From positions 1 to 64,000 of the forward strand of contig NTMA01000065.1 of NCBI GenBank assembly GCA_002917075.1: a stretch of DNA of 64,000 nt. The letters are read 5' to 3'. The notes under the pieces are model-generated. The model searched no databases and was not told the DNA's origin. It was given only the letters and a program-made list of their open reading frames with translations. The number at the start of each line of letters is the position of its first letter. Position 1 is the first letter of the stretch. This document shows positions 23,342 through 35,149 of the stretch, one piece after another. Source of the DNA: Hawksworthiomyces lignivorus. Its lineage: Eukaryota > Ascomycota > Sordariomycetes > Ophiostomatales > Ophiostomataceae. Both the position numbers and the translations under genes were made by a program.

Positions 23342-24788
23342 TTACTTCTTTTCTTCTGCCGGCGCATCTGGTGCAGGACATGGTACTGCCGGTAATGCAG
23401 CGTCAGCCGCGACAGTGGCGTTTTGGCTGACTGCTAAAAAATGCTGTCGCATTAACTGAGTGCGCTTCGTTATGGCGGCTGTGTTAGCAGGATTACCATA
23501 CTGCAAGGCGAGCCCGTCACTGTGGTTGACGTAAACCTAGTGTCTGTTAGCTGAACTGCCCGAGACGTTGATGGAACACATGAAATAATAATTTGCGGCG
23601 TACATTGCAGTCAGGCACATTGTGCCCGAAAAGACTCCAGAACATGTCGCCACCGGCGGCCGGGCTGGTTTCGATGGCTCTGAAAAAAGGCACTAGAGAG
23701 CCGTCGCTATCAGCCCCCGTGCCCGCGTCGGTCCAGCTGTACTCGCCAGCAATGTATGACTTGTTGGCGGCAGTCGCTGCCTGCACGTCGAACTGCAGCT
23801 TCTGGACGCTGACGGGATAGAAGTGGTCGGACACCGCGTCCACCTCAGCGATGCTCAGGTGCGTGTGGTTGACCCCGTACGTGCCGTCGACGACCAGCTT
23901 CTGCGGCCCCAGCTGCTTGATCAGCTGCGCCGTCGACCGCAGCCAGTCCGCGGGCACGTCCATGTCGCCCCACACGGGGCCCGTCAGCTCGTTGCCCGTC
24001 TCGTAGGCGAAGATGGTGGGGTCCGCCGCGTAGCTAATGTTAGTGTAGCGGTTGACGTGCGTCAGCAGCGTGCGCACGTAGTCGCGAAACAGGCCGGTGA
24101 CCGTCTCGTTGGTGTAGAACTGCTGGACGACGGGGTTGCTGGCGTCGCGGTTGCCTTCGACCTGGAAGCCGGCCCACCGCAGAAAGTTGAATTTGCCTCC
24201 GTGGTAATAGTCCTGAGAAGCCTTGTGAGCAGGAAACGGTCCAGGGCCAAAACAGAAAAAGAAAAAAAAACACTCTAAAAGACAAGGAACTATGGCAGGG
24301 AAATCCATTCATACATAGTTGTCCGTCAGCGGCACTAACAGGCGCAGACCGTACACCCGCGCCTGGTGCACTGCCCAGTCGATAGCCTCGAACGCCTGGT
24401 CATTTGTTTTCCCGGCTGTCGGCCACACGCTGAGCGGATTGCCCGTGCTGACCCCCAGCGTGTGCGCCCGTATCGCCGTCCCACCGAGTGCCTTCACCAT
24501 GGCCATGATTTCGGTGACGCGGCCCTTTGTCGGGTAGCTTGCCTTGGTCGGCGCGTAGTATGGTGCCCTGGAGGGCGGCACTACGTTCTCGTCCAACCCC
24601 AGCCAGTAGACGTTGGGCCCGACGGCCTTCCAGGGCTTGCCGTCCAGCGTCAGGCGGGCCCCGTTGCGGACCACGGGAAGGTCCCGGACGTCGCGGGTGG
24701 CGGTTGCATTTAGAGCTGCTAGCGCCGCGGCGGCGGCAGAGGATGCAACCAACAGGCAGCTGACAACGAGTTGCCCAAACTGATGCAT
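23342..24788 (-). CDS. Secreted GH5 endo-1,4-beta-mannanase-like glycoside hydrolase
   Basis: A secreted glycoside hydrolase family 5 enzyme of the fungal mannan endo-1,4-beta-mannosidase type, attacking beta-mannan in plant cell walls. Exons 24315-24788, 23604-24212 and 23342-23536 give 425 residues, all introns phase 0. The signal peptide is residues 1 to about 24 (QLVVSCLLVASSAAAAALA). Family blocks: GKPWKAVGPNVYWLGLDEN, GGTAIRAHTLGVS, LLVPLTDNYDYYHGGKFNF across the first junction. The catalytic acid/base lies in YETGNELTGP (Glu about 233) and the nucleophile in IAGEYSWTD (Glu about 315). FYPVSVQKLQ and DMFWSLFGHNVPDCN follow, as in fungal homologues. N-glycosylation sequons are frequent. 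No carbohydrate-binding module. Coding sequence is GC-rich relative to its spacers; a T9 tract sits in intron 1. Confidence 0.88.
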
Positions 24789-26917
24789 TGTATGTGGATG
24801 ACAGGCGACAGGTCGAGAATACGCCGGTGAACTTCTTCAATGCAGTACCAAGGAAAGAAAGCAAGACGAAACGGCAGTGACAAAAACCAGGATCTTTTTT
24901 CTATTTATTTCACTATTTTTTCTTTCTCTCTTAATTCAACAACCGGACGAATTCTTCCTCGGAACGTCAATTTTCTTTTTCATATTCCCTTTCGTCATTC
25001 CATATCTCCCCTACCCGCCGCCCATCGATGGATGCTGTCCTTCACGTAGGTCTTCGACCAAATATTCCTCTATTTAGGCTCGTAAATTGAAATCTGGGCA
25101 GTCAAACCAACATACCAAAAACTGAGGCTGTTTTTCTTCCTACCGATACTGCTTGCTTGTGAAAAGACGAAAACGGCGGGATGTGGAGATGATCGAGAGC
25201 GGAACAGGCCGCTCCGGCCACCTTCAATAGCGGATAAGTTAGAAGGGGAATCAAAGTCTCTCAATGCAGGAGGAAAAGAAAGAAACCTATGCAAGTCTTG
25301 GAAAGAAAAGAAGCTAACAAGAACCTGCCATAATTCGATGCTCTGGATTGTTAATCTCGCCTTGGCTGAGGACAATAATTCCCACTGGGTTTGCACAGTT
25401 TTCGAATGTATGTAAAGAGTCAATGTTGACCAAAATAATCCGGAATAGCAGTTCAGCACGGGGCAAATCGTGATAATGTACCTAGAACAGGATGACGAAT
25501 TACTGTAAGATATGTAGTAGAGCTCGCCTCGATTCCAAAGTAGACTTATATCCAGGTGGAATACCAAACATACCGCATTTCATACTGCACCAGAACAATC
25601 CGGTCTTCTGCTAGCTGATCTCAAATTATCAAGAGAGTACGTAGTGTTCTCCACCTATCTTACAAGCAGATGGACCTTGTATTGCACGAATTTTTATATC
25701 TTGATTATTTCGAGCCCAACTGACATCTAAGGAGGTTAATTAAATAGCTAGATCGCAGAACAGATAACCAGTTAGGTACCGCTGTATAGATCGCGACTTT
25801 GCGCTAGTATGCAGCATGATAAATTATTGATCTCTACCTAACTCAAACGACGTCCTAGGTCTAAACACAGTATATCAAAAATTATGAGAGTCGATGTCAC
25901 TAATATATCACATATTATCAACTTTCTTTCCTAGTAAGCCCTAGTTTTTTCTTTTTAGAAAAGAAAATCCAATTCAAGAAACCTCCTTTATTTTACACAA
26001 ATACTCTTTATCTCAATTGAAAAAATAGATAAATAGCAAAAACTACACAATTAACAAACGTTAAGTCTAGAAGACTCGAGCGCCCCGACCCCGACAAAAG
26101 GAGGCCAAGTATATCCGCCCCTTTTTAGCTATTTGATCTCACAGTTTCGAAAGGAGGAAAAAAACAGAACAAAATATGTACATATGATAAAGAGGGTGCT
26201 GCTGCCATGGTGTAGTGAATGAGTTAATCTTCCTACCCATGAACAATGGTTAACTACATTTCGCCTCCTCCAAGAAAACATTGCAGAGATTGCAAATTGA
26301 CTAACCATGTGCGAGAATAGGCCCGAGATGTAGAACTGAATTAGCTCATAGCGAGTAGAGCTCAAAATATATCAAAAACAAGGATCACAGTGCCGTCTTG
26401 GTGACGCTTTCACGGCCTTTTAGAAGGAAACAAAATGCTGATTTGATTTTGACTTCAGACAAAGAAGGCGCTGTGGCTAGACAAAGTTGATCAGAGCAAT
26501 GCGTCAGTGATGAGATGTGAGAGGTACTTTTCCTTTCTTTGGGCTGACCGTCTAATACGCTCTGCGATAGCCATGTCGTATGAAGGAGGTAGCAAATAAG
26601 CTCGTCTAGGAAGGAACGATCGCCGAACACGATGAGGTGACATAGAAATGCGTAGGCCAAGAGACGCACTGCTGGAGCATACGTCAATGATGATGGCCGC
26701 TAAAGGCGCAGAAGGGATCTTGAACCGCAAAGACATTTTGATTTCCTAGTTCAGGAAGGAACCCTGATCAGGAAGGAACCACCCAACAGAAGAATTTCTA
26801 TGATCCCCTCTCGTAGATGTAAAGCTCAGGGAAATCTTCATGAACTCATCGTCCCTCTAGTACTCACCATATTTTCACCTGCAGAAGACTTACCTTTTTC
26901 ATATTTCTCACTTGGGC
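24789..26917. other. AT-rich intergenic region
   Basis: About 2.1 kb, increasingly A+T-rich from about 25,700 to 26,100, without a recognisable gene. A 13-bp direct repeat (TCAGGAAGGAACC) occurs at 26,751-26,763 and 26,768-26,780, about 140 bp before the next start codon. Confidence 0.45.
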
Positions 26918-27517
26918 ATGGCTACAACCAAGGAGATTCTTAAGGCTCTTTTGAGCCAGACTAAAGTCCTGGAAGGTGCGGTCCGCGAGAACACCGCCGT
27001 ATTGAAGGAGGTGCGGGCTGCTTTGCGGGAGGCCGCAGAGCGGCAGACATCCATCAATCTTGGAGCTGTGGCCGCAGCTCTTCATACTTCAGAGAGGCTC
27101 GACAGAGTGGAGAAAGTCATTGAGCCGATAGCAGCAGTAGTGGAAGCCTTGGTGAAGTCCCAGGGAAGTTCCTCGTGGCTCCCCCAGGACTGCCCGGCAC
27201 TTATTGTTGCGGCCATGACTGTTCTCGCCCCTTTCCTTTTTTGGCTTCTGGGAAATCCCACGCGTGAAGACGTTTGGGGATGGATAAAGAATGCGTCTAA
27301 AGCAACCTGGAACTGCTGCGATGCCGTCTTCGGCGATGTTGTCAGTTTCCTGTTTATGTGCTGGGCCGGGCTAACCTGGTTCAATGAGAGTTTCTTTGGC
27401 CATCGTCAGTCAGATCGACGTCGGCAGTCGGTTGCCAGACTTCGTTCTATAGTAACTGGCTATGCTGGCAGTGCTCCCGCTGGCGAGGGTAATCCCGCAG
27501 CTGGGGGCAGCAACTGA
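26918..27517 (+). CDS. Orphan coiled-coil protein with two hydrophobic segments
   Basis: A 199-residue open frame starting at the first ATG (MATTKEILKALL). I do not recognise the family. Residues about 3-85 form a heptad-like, charged amphipathic region (KVLEGAVRENTAVLKEVRA and RLDRVEKVIEPIAAVVEAL), probably a coiled coil. Two hydrophobic stretches follow: about 97-115 (LIVAAMTVLAPFLFWLLG) and about 138-155 (DVVSFLFMCWAGLTWF). A basic tail (HRQSDRRRQSVARLRS) comes next. The layout (coiled coil, then paired membrane segments) is the only hint at function. The body has GC-rich third positions unlike the AT-rich DNA around it, which supports a real or recently decayed gene. The stop codon lies at the edge of a decayed tandem repeat, so the original C-terminus may have been longer. 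Confidence 0.5.
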   Translation: MATTKEILKALLSQTKVLEGAVRENTAVLKEVRAALREAAERQTSINLGAVAAALHTSERLDRVEKVIEPIAAVVEALVKSQGSSSWLPQDCPALIVAAMTVLAPFLFWLLGNPTREDVWGWIKNASKATWNCCDAVFGDVVSFLFMCWAGLTWFNESFFGHRQSDRRRQSVARLRSIVTGYAGSAPAGEGNPAAGGSN

Positions 27518-28062
27518 GGCAATAGCTGCAGCGTTTATGGGACCGGTAGTGCATAGTGGGTGGTGGCCACGAGCACCCCTCCCGGACGTATTGTTGACTA
27601 GGCCAATGCTGGCATGTCCAACGAGGGCGGTAGAGCAATAGTGGGTTTTCGGTGCCCACGAGCTCCCCTCGGGGGTGTGCTAGTTGAGGCACCTCTTTTG
27701 CAGCTGTATGGGAATGGGCCAAGCACGATGCTAGATATCGCACTAAGTGCGGCAGAGGCAATAGTACAATGCTGATGGGACCGGTAGTGCATAGTGGGTG
27801 GTGGCCACGAGCACCCCTCCCGGACGTATTGTTAACTAGGCCAACGCTGGCATATCCAACGAGGGCGGTAGTGCAATAGTGGGTTTTCGGTGCCCACGAG
27901 CTCCCCTCAAAGGTGTGTCAGTTGAGGCACCTTTGTTAGAACTGTCGAAGCAGCGATGGTATAGGCAACAGCGTAATACTGATGGGACCGGCAGTGCATA
28001 GTGGGTGGTGGCCACGAGCACCCTTCCCTGACGTGTTGTTGACTGAGTCAAAGCCGTCTTTC
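27518..28062. repeat. Decayed tandem repeat, about 2.3 units of 207-238 bp, with internal half-repeats
   Basis: The block beginning GACCGGTAGTGCATAGTGGG occurs at 27,541, 27,779 and (with GACCGGCAGT) 27,986, so successive units are 238 and 207 bp. Each full unit consists of two related halves: one containing GGTGGTGGCCACGAGCACCC and one containing CGGTGCCCACGAGCTCCCCT. Upstream edges also match (GAGGCAATAG..., GAGGCAATAG..., TAGGCAACAG...), which puts the first boundary right at the stop of the preceding gene. One frame of each unit reads MGPVVHSGWWPRAPLPDVLL-like peptide and the half-repeat reads a related FRCPRAPLGGVLV, so the array looks like decayed coding sequence. Confidence 0.8.
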
Positions 28063-28211
28063 CCAATGGGACTGATAATACTCAGGGGTGATTTTCATCT
28101 CGCGAGTACATCACAACCCCTCGTGGCGGCGGTAGAGGCACCTGTACCACTCGTTGCGATTGCCGAAGTAGGGTGGACCTAGTGCGTGAGGTCCGCTAGA
28201 TTGTCAATAGA

Positions 28212-28405
28212 TGTCGGGACCCGGCCGAAGGGCAACCTTTGGTCGGGCCGGGCAGATGGGTTGACGGGTCAGGCGCTCTCAGAAGCGCACCCTGCATTGC
28301 ACAAAATCAATTAAAGTGCATTAACCGGTGGGTCCGTATCTATCTAGATTCGGACAGCAAAGATCAACCTTCACTCTTATCTTTCAACAGAGTGTAAACC
28401 CGACA
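28212..28405. mobile_element. Solo-LTR-like element
   Basis: A 194-bp segment bounded by perfect 7-bp terminal inverted repeats, TGTCGGG (28,212-28,218) and CCCGACA (28,399-28,405), with the TG...CA ends of a long terminal repeat. Inside are a GC-rich hairpin (CCCGGCC at 28,220-28,226 with GGCCGGG at 28,246-28,252) and an AT-rich right half, unlike the surrounding DNA. Against it: the five flanking bases (ATAGA / TCCAA) do not form a target-site duplication and no gag/pol remnants are visible nearby. An LTR relic is the best reading; a small inverted-repeat element is the alternative. Confidence 0.5.
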
Positions 28406-29828
28406 TCCAACTTCGATTCCGCATTCGTCAATTGGTGTGGTATTTCCTGCAGTTTCAAGTAGTCCTTCGACGGTTTCCTGATCACATTAAATTGGACAAC
28501 ACGCTGAGCAATTCGCCTTACTGTTTTCACATCCGTAAGTCTTCCGTGTGTCAATGCACTCTACTTCATCTTCAGTTTATCTCGAATATCTCTAATACCT
28601 TCTTATTCTATTCAGTTTGAAGTTCTTCTTCTATAAGATGAAATTCTAGTGCTTGCAAGCTCTAGAAGTGAAGAGAGACATAAGAAGGACAGTTTATATT
28701 TCGTGGACATATGTCAGATGCGATAACACTAGACGTGACGACTGGCGTTAGAAGATCACATCCACGACGGCGAAGAAACCAAAAACAATCCTACCTATCT
28801 TAGACTGTTGTTCAATATACTTGCCACACGAAAATATCCTTCTAATACGAATATCTCTAAATAATTTCCTCGCGCCGGTTGCTCCTCACCGTCCTGTTCA
28901 TGAGAAACTCGGCGGATAGCCTACTCGCTGATGGCACCTTCTCGGTTCTTTCCATCATACCATATCTGGATAAAGTTTAAAGTGGAATTCAGATACAGTC
29001 CTCTTACGCCCAGTTAATTTCCGATTACATGACATCATTTACACCTCCTAAACAATTTATCTTTGAAGTGACGAAAAAACAAAAGCCCACCAGAAGAAGA
29101 ATTCAAAAGAAGCACAGAAACAGCCTCTAGTTACCCATACTCTTATATTCTGCTTCTGTACCGCATACAAGAGCTGGTATATGCATTATCACCAGCCGAT
29201 TAGAAGTATCTGGAGACTAACCCCTGCCACGAGTCGCACCCTGTTCATTGGCTGAGCGTAGCGCTGCGGAATCGTTGCGCCTAGAGAATGTCGGTATGCT
29301 AGTTGTTCTATCTAACAGAGCCTTGGCTATGTTAACTTCCAACATTCGAAAACCAATCTCACAGCATCGGTTCAAGTATGGCGAACCGCAAGAGTTAAGA
29401 AATTCTAGATATTGCAACTCAGCCACTAAGCCTTTCGTAGGTAGAAATTTGCTGAAGTTGTCGTTCAAACATATTTCAAGCTCATGGGTTTAAAATGGCT
29501 ACCTTTGCTTCTTCTAATTCTTTAAAGAGTTTTCTCGGTTGGTAGTCTATTACTTTGGACTGCCGCCGCAGTTTTATTACCGCAAACACAATCCTGCATA
29601 TTTCTTTCATCAACTTACGCTTTTGCAAAGTCTCCTCAGGTCAACAATTTCTTTAAAAATGCGTCTTCCGACCTCGTCGTCAACACTATATGCCAGATAC
29701 AAAACTTAGCACTTCAACGCTATGGCTTAACGGTGAGTGCCACGCTTTCGCTGCGGATACTCATCTATATTACATACGCGTTCTATGCTTATACTAGGTG
29801 CATTTTTTCCCCCCTTTTTTGTCTAGGT
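28406..29828. other. Intergenic region
   Basis: About 1.4 kb of A+T-rich DNA without a recognisable gene or retroelement internal domain. Confidence 0.45.
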
Positions 29829-31298
29829 TCATTCAAATTCTGGCCTAACAGCTCTTTCATATTGAATCAAGGACGACCACCTTGTTTCCGTCTGGCAATC
29901 TGCACTACTGCACCACATGATACCGCGCATTTCTTTGTCTTGTCTGGCGCCCCATGATTCCAAATTGAGCCTTCCCAGCCATTCGTGGTCTGTTGGCATT
30001 TCAGGACTAACCGCACCTACCATTTTGAGGTAAACACAGCTCCCTTTACCTCGTGTCCACGAATAAAGTGTACGACATTGCCTGCATTCAAAATAATGAC
30101 TGCCACGCTGTGAGCCCAGATCTTTGTCGACTAGCCAGCTCTCCTCCAACATAAACTTTCCTTTGCGATAAGGGTCTTGATTAGCAAGACATCGACAGCA
30201 TGGGTCATCATCAGGGTGAAAGCGGTGATAATGGTATTTTCCATAGCTTCTTGTCTGGTTTGGAAAATCTGCAAAACATGCGCATCGATCGGGCTCGAAC
30301 GCAAGCAAGAGCTGGTGGTCATTGAATTTTAAATGTGGACAAAGCACATGGTCGAATTTGCTTTCCTGGGATGTAAGATAGTCTTTGAGCTGCTGTCTAG
30401 TGATTGGCAGCGATGGATCGAGATTAAACAGAGGAATAGTCCATGTTAGATATAGATTTCTATTTCTACTTGTTCGAAAACGTGGCATCCTTCGAAAGGA
30501 ACAGTGTTCACACTGATCGATGATACGCGATTGAATTGAAGACCTCCGAAGCTGTTCGATTCTCTGCTGATACTGGTCCCACGACATGCTTTTATGTGAG
30601 CACAAGCGAATCTTGCCTTCCCAACCAATGCAAATGCGGTACATATTGCGGGTAGCACGCTGAGCCGCTGAAAATAGTATCGCCGGATGATTGATCTGGC
30701 AACGTGAGCACCAAATACGGGTCATAAATTTCTTCATTGCCATGGCAAACTGGCCAGTTTCGTGAAAAGCGCGACAGTCGCTACAATATTGATCTAGATA
30801 ACGTATTCGGTGGGCTAGAGGATCTTGACGTTTAATAGCATTGTCGGCACATCGTGTATCGTAAATTGGTAGAGCAGGGGACTCGGAGAGTTGATTATAT
30901 ACTTTTAGCTTCCAGTCGTCCCAGGGCTTCTGACCTCTCGCGTCGAACTCAGTAACGATGCGCATAAGGAGGAAGCAGGACTGGCGAAGAGCGTGTCTGG
31001 TGACATGGTCGGTATAATCGCTGATTTGAAAGAGGATCTTATCTGGAAGCTGATAGAGCCAGCACTGCGCTTCGTTGATCCACGAGCCTAGCAGCCAAGC
31101 TGGTGTCGACTCGTTTGCAGTAGAGGTAATGTACGTATGGTAAGGAGGGCAGAGTTTCTGGCGTATCCGCTGCATGCCAGACCGTTTTATTTGGGATCCT
31201 AGCCTGCGTATATCTTCTAGCAGATCGCTTACAACACTGCTGAGAGATGGTGGCGGCGGATTCAGGTCAGCCGCTTGTAAAACAGGGACTTTACCCAT
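29829..31298 (-). CDS. F-box-like protein of a lineage-expanded Cys-rich fungal family
   Basis: An F-box-type protein of the kind often expanded in particular Pezizomycotina lineages; F-box proteins recruit substrates to SCF ubiquitin ligases. From the ATG at 31,298 it has 489 residues. The F-box candidate is at about 82-115 (YQLPDKILFQISDYTDHVTRHALRQ). The body has Cys pairs typical of this family: CSDCRAFH, CSRCQINHPAILFSAAQR, CIGWEGKIRLCSHKSMSW, CEHCSFRRMPRF, and near the end CCRCL and FECRQCRTLYSW. The frame stays open upstream to 31,556, but that part encodes a Lys-rich low-complexity run and overlaps T-rich, intron-like DNA, so there may be an upstream exon ending about 31,496 (donor GTATAT). 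It lies alone in gene-poor, AT-rich DNA. No Cys-to-stop damage is seen, so it appears intact. Confidence 0.65.
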   Translation of the reverse strand: MGKVPVLQAADLNPPPPSLSSVVSDLLEDIRRLGSQIKRSGMQRIRQKLCPPYHTYITSTANESTPAWLLGSWINEAQCWLYQLPDKILFQISDYTDHVTRHALRQSCFLLMRIVTEFDARGQKPWDDWKLKVYNQLSESPALPIYDTRCADNAIKRQDPLAHRIRYLDQYCSDCRAFHETGQFAMAMKKFMTRIWCSRCQINHPAILFSAAQRATRNMYRICIGWEGKIRLCSHKSMSWDQYQQRIEQLRRSSIQSRIIDQCEHCSFRRMPRFRTSRNRNLYLTWTIPLFNLDPSLPITRQQLKDYLTSQESKFDHVLCPHLKFNDHQLLLAFEPDRCACFADFPNQTRSYGKYHYHRFHPDDDPCCRCLANQDPYRKGKFMLEESWLVDKDLGSQRGSHYFECRQCRTLYSWTRGKGSCVYLKMVGAVSPEMPTDHEWLGRLNLESWGARQDKEMRGIMWCSSADCQTETRWSSLIQYERAVRPEFE

Positions 31299-34200
31299 TC
31301 CGATAGTATTGTGAAATAGTCTTGTAATATGACCTTGGTTGATGATTGTGAATTTTAATCCAAAACTGTCGATACCGGATTTCTTTTGCTTTTTTTTTTT
31401 TAAATTTTTTTTTTCAAGACCTTTTTTTATTGAAATTGAATGAAAATTTGACACTCGTAGAGCTGAGAGAGGAAAGAGAAAAGGCGAAGAAATATACCTC
31501 ATGGCTCCAATCTTCAACGACATGGCCAACATGTTCGGCGACGTAATTATTGCCACCCGTTTCCTCCCTTTTTCCAGGGGAAGTCAACAGAAAGAAAATT
31601 TGTCAATGACAGAAAAAGTTGATCTAGAATTTCGCCATCCCTTCATCTTTAGCACCTCTGGATTTCGAGAATTGTAAGAATGAGAAACTCAAATAAAACC
31701 GTAGATATTATTTGCTTTAGCACACGTCTTTAGGGGAGCCAAAAGTTTCCATAGATGAGCGCAGAGCTACGAATATCACATAGATACAGCTATCTAGGTT
31801 AGCAACCACTGCATAAATAAGCAGTCTTGTTTAGATAAATAATTATTTTCTTCTTTTAATGACGAGAAAAAGAATGAGAAAGAAAAGGAGAGCTATTCTG
31901 CTCCTCAAGGGGTAGCATCTGTCTGAGAGCACACGAATGTGAACGCGTGCCGAGCCCCTGAAGGTTGGATCATCTAAAACGAGACGAGACAGAACTTATA
32001 TCTGAGAGAGGTATATCGGTAGTTTGTTCGATAAGTACTTGGACTATTCTGACATCGATTTTATTTGCAGAATAAGTTCTATCAATTGATTCCAGCAGAT
32101 TTATTCTAGAATCAGAGTCCGTGGGAGAAGATGCAAGCTTCCGGAGAGGCAGAGCCGAGAAGAGATGCAAGTGCCGGGAAGATACGCTTGTCGAGTTGTA
32201 CTTACCTAGGACTATCTAAATATTTCTATGCTTGTACAGACATTGACAACGTCGGTCATAGTGGTGCCAAAGATGCTGTCGCCCTGAGAGAGCTTTCATT
32301 TTCTTCTTTTTCTGCTGTAGTTACAGAACCAACATGCAAAAGGAAAATTTGGTTCACATATAAAAATTTACTGTCGGTTGGAACAATTTTGCTGAGTGGA
32401 AATGTCAGGGGGCTGGCATATCGGGACTACTCTAGTCATAGAGCAACCGCTGCACAATTGTCTGCCCTTTGTATGGCTTCTCTCGAGAGTCTTTTTTACT
32501 AATACGACCTCTTCAATTTCGCTCGGCACAGTCGCAACGGCTCTAGGAAGCAGAGTTTGCGATAGACCGCAAAGGACAATGCTCTGAAGAGATTCTTGCG
32601 CTAAAAGCGATGAAGATTGGCTGGGGAAGCAGCGGTGTATTGCAGAGGTCAGAAGAGCAGACAGTACTTAGTTGATATTACACACACAGCGTGGCAGGAG
32701 TTATCATGTGGCAAGCGTGCGCAGGCATAAACCTGGAGAGTGCAGAAAGGTGCTTGTCTCAGAACATGGAGATGCACCGCCGCTAATGATCCTTCGTTCG
32801 ATCAAAGCGAAAAGGAGTTCGTCAATGGTATAGAACTACAGATCACAGCGCTGACAAGGAAAGAGGTAATAACAAAGCTGACATCGGACTCACGCCATAG
32901 TACTCTTGTCTAGGACTTTATTGGGTAGCAGCGCTAGCTTGTGAAATTGCTTTTACAAAAAGAAGCAATGGCCGTCACCGCCAGAAGTAAGCCTGGAAGG
33001 TTCACAAGTGTTCTAAACTCTCAGAAGGATGGAGTGGCACCGACGACGACATTTGTCCGTCGGCACACAATCAAACTGATGACCTGTTCCGGCTTTTGGC
33101 GATAGAGTATAATGCTGACGCCGTCTACCTGCACGAGAAAGGTCGCATCCACATGGAGATACGGTCCGATACCTACGTAAGAACTGGAACAACACTGGTG
33201 CGGTTGTGGTAGAAGCCCATCGGGTGGCTCTCGACTGTCGTGAGCAGCACAACGCAAGGCATGATACCCCGGGCTGCGCCGTATGGCCTCCTCCATTTTA
33301 ACGGCGAAAGTCAGTTCCGGATGAGGAACACGATTACACAAGAAAGATAGAAGCAAGATGGCGGAGCCACTTGAGAAGAACGAACGCAATGCGATCGACA
33401 CGATCGGAAACCGTACACACCAGCCGGATAAGACTGTGGAAGTCGTTCCGCCGCTGGCTTTACCGAGACAGGATCTGACAATGAGGCGTTTGTTAGCCCC
33501 AGACAGGTCTTAGCGTCTGGATAAGTGCCAAACTGTATATACCTGCCCATTTCCAGCTTGGTATATCTGTCTTCATTTTCAGATTCACAAGGGCCTCGAA
33601 TGCAGAGGCAGATATGTAGGGTAACACCCATCATCTGTCGGAGAAACCGACACAGAGTCTTGCAATGCGAGCAAGAACACTTCGCCCAGCACATCCCTTC
33701 ATTTATTCTCGTGTTCCTTCTCAATTTTTCTCGTCGCATTCTGCTTCGTGGTTCGGCCCGCGAAATGAGATGTATATTATACAGAAAATGGCAAAGAATT
33801 ACGAGGGAGCAAGGAACAAGTGCTCATCTACAGATGATCGGACTGCTCGAACAGTTCACTCGTTTCTGCAAGGAACGTGTGTCACAATGAGGGTTGGAAT
33901 TAGCTATGCAGGCCTCGGCCAGCAAATGGTTGACATTGTAAAACAAAAGAGGACGGCAGAGGGAGGACGGCAGAAGAACGGGGCGGCTTGGAGAAAGCCT
34001 TATCGTGTGCCGGCTGCTCTGCTAGACAAATACGATAAGATCTGGCCGTCCTTTTGCGCAATTATTCTTCTTCTCTGCCGGAAATTGTTTGTGATGCCGA
34101 AATTGCAAATGTCCCACAGAGAGAAACGCTGTAAGTGCTTCATCCCCTTGGCCCGTAAGCCACGGAGCCGGGGTAGAAAAAGGATTTGTGCCTCTGCACT

Positions 34201-35147
34201 GGTCTTGTGTTTATATCCAACCTCGCTGGCGAGTAAAGGACGAAGGAGGGTAAATGACAAATTTTCTCGACTTTCAGAGACCAGCGTCGTACAAGAAAGA
34301 CACGCTCACCTGAATGTAGCGACCGAAGACTTCGAGCCCGTTATTTAGGAGATCATTTGAAGGATAAGCGACTGTCTTCAACCATGGGTGTGTTCTCTCT
34401 TCCACCTGGCATGTGTCGATCCTCGGGCCTACTTTCTGAAGCCACAGAGGAAAAAGACAAAGATAATTTGACCTCCAATCCTGCAATGCAACCCACAGTC
34501 TTTCACACAAGAAACCAAAACGTTGAGGTCTGCTCTGAACGCGGCTACGACGCCCTCTTTGGTGTGTCTACGGAGAGACTTCTGGATCTGATGGCGCCCA
34601 AACCGGGCCTAGGATCCGGAAAGTGTTTTATCCGTATCTTTGATGTCTCTCCGATTGCAGAGGCAGTATCTTGTCTTTGTCTGTCACTGTGCTGTTGTCC
34701 TAGCTCTCTCTCTCTCTTTTTTTGCCTTCTTTTTTGGTTTGAATGCCGAGCCTGGGCCTCCTGCTATTTTGCTTGGCTCTTGCATCGCACGCTACTCCGT
34801 ACAGCGCACAGCGCCATTTCGCAATGCGTTTCTTCATCGACTTGCATGGTCTTTTTTTCTTGAGTGGCTAGACCAGCCTCTTGGCAAGAGAGCTTAGCAG
34901 AAAAGGGTCTATGAAGCGCCCGGGCTGCAGCATCAAACGGAACCGATTCTTTGGCAAAACAGGCTTCGCCCGAAAAATTAAAATGGAATATGCATGGAAC
35001 TTGTGCTCTTAAGCGGCCGAGGGACCGAAAGGGCAAATGAGCGTCAAAAGCACATGTTCCTTTTTCCAAATCACAGGGGGGTGCCATTGTCACATGGACC
35101 CGTTATTACTGCGGTGCGGAGAGAGAGAAAAAGAAGAGATACTGTAG
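31299..35147. other. Gene-poor intergenic region
   Basis: About 3.8 kb with no supported gene. The largest frame (33,665-34,348, plus) has no domain and poor composition. A CT-repeat/T-run lies near 34,704-34,727. Exact ACTCCGTA occurs at 34,794-34,801. Confidence 0.4.
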
Positions 35148-35149
35148 TA

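Noticed and set aside
28212..28405. Complete LTR retrotransposon starting here
   Set aside because: No second LTR, primer-binding site or gag/pol similarity found downstream.
33665..34348. A 227-codon plus-strand frame in the gene-poor region
   Set aside because: No recognisable domain, composition like surrounding non-coding DNA.
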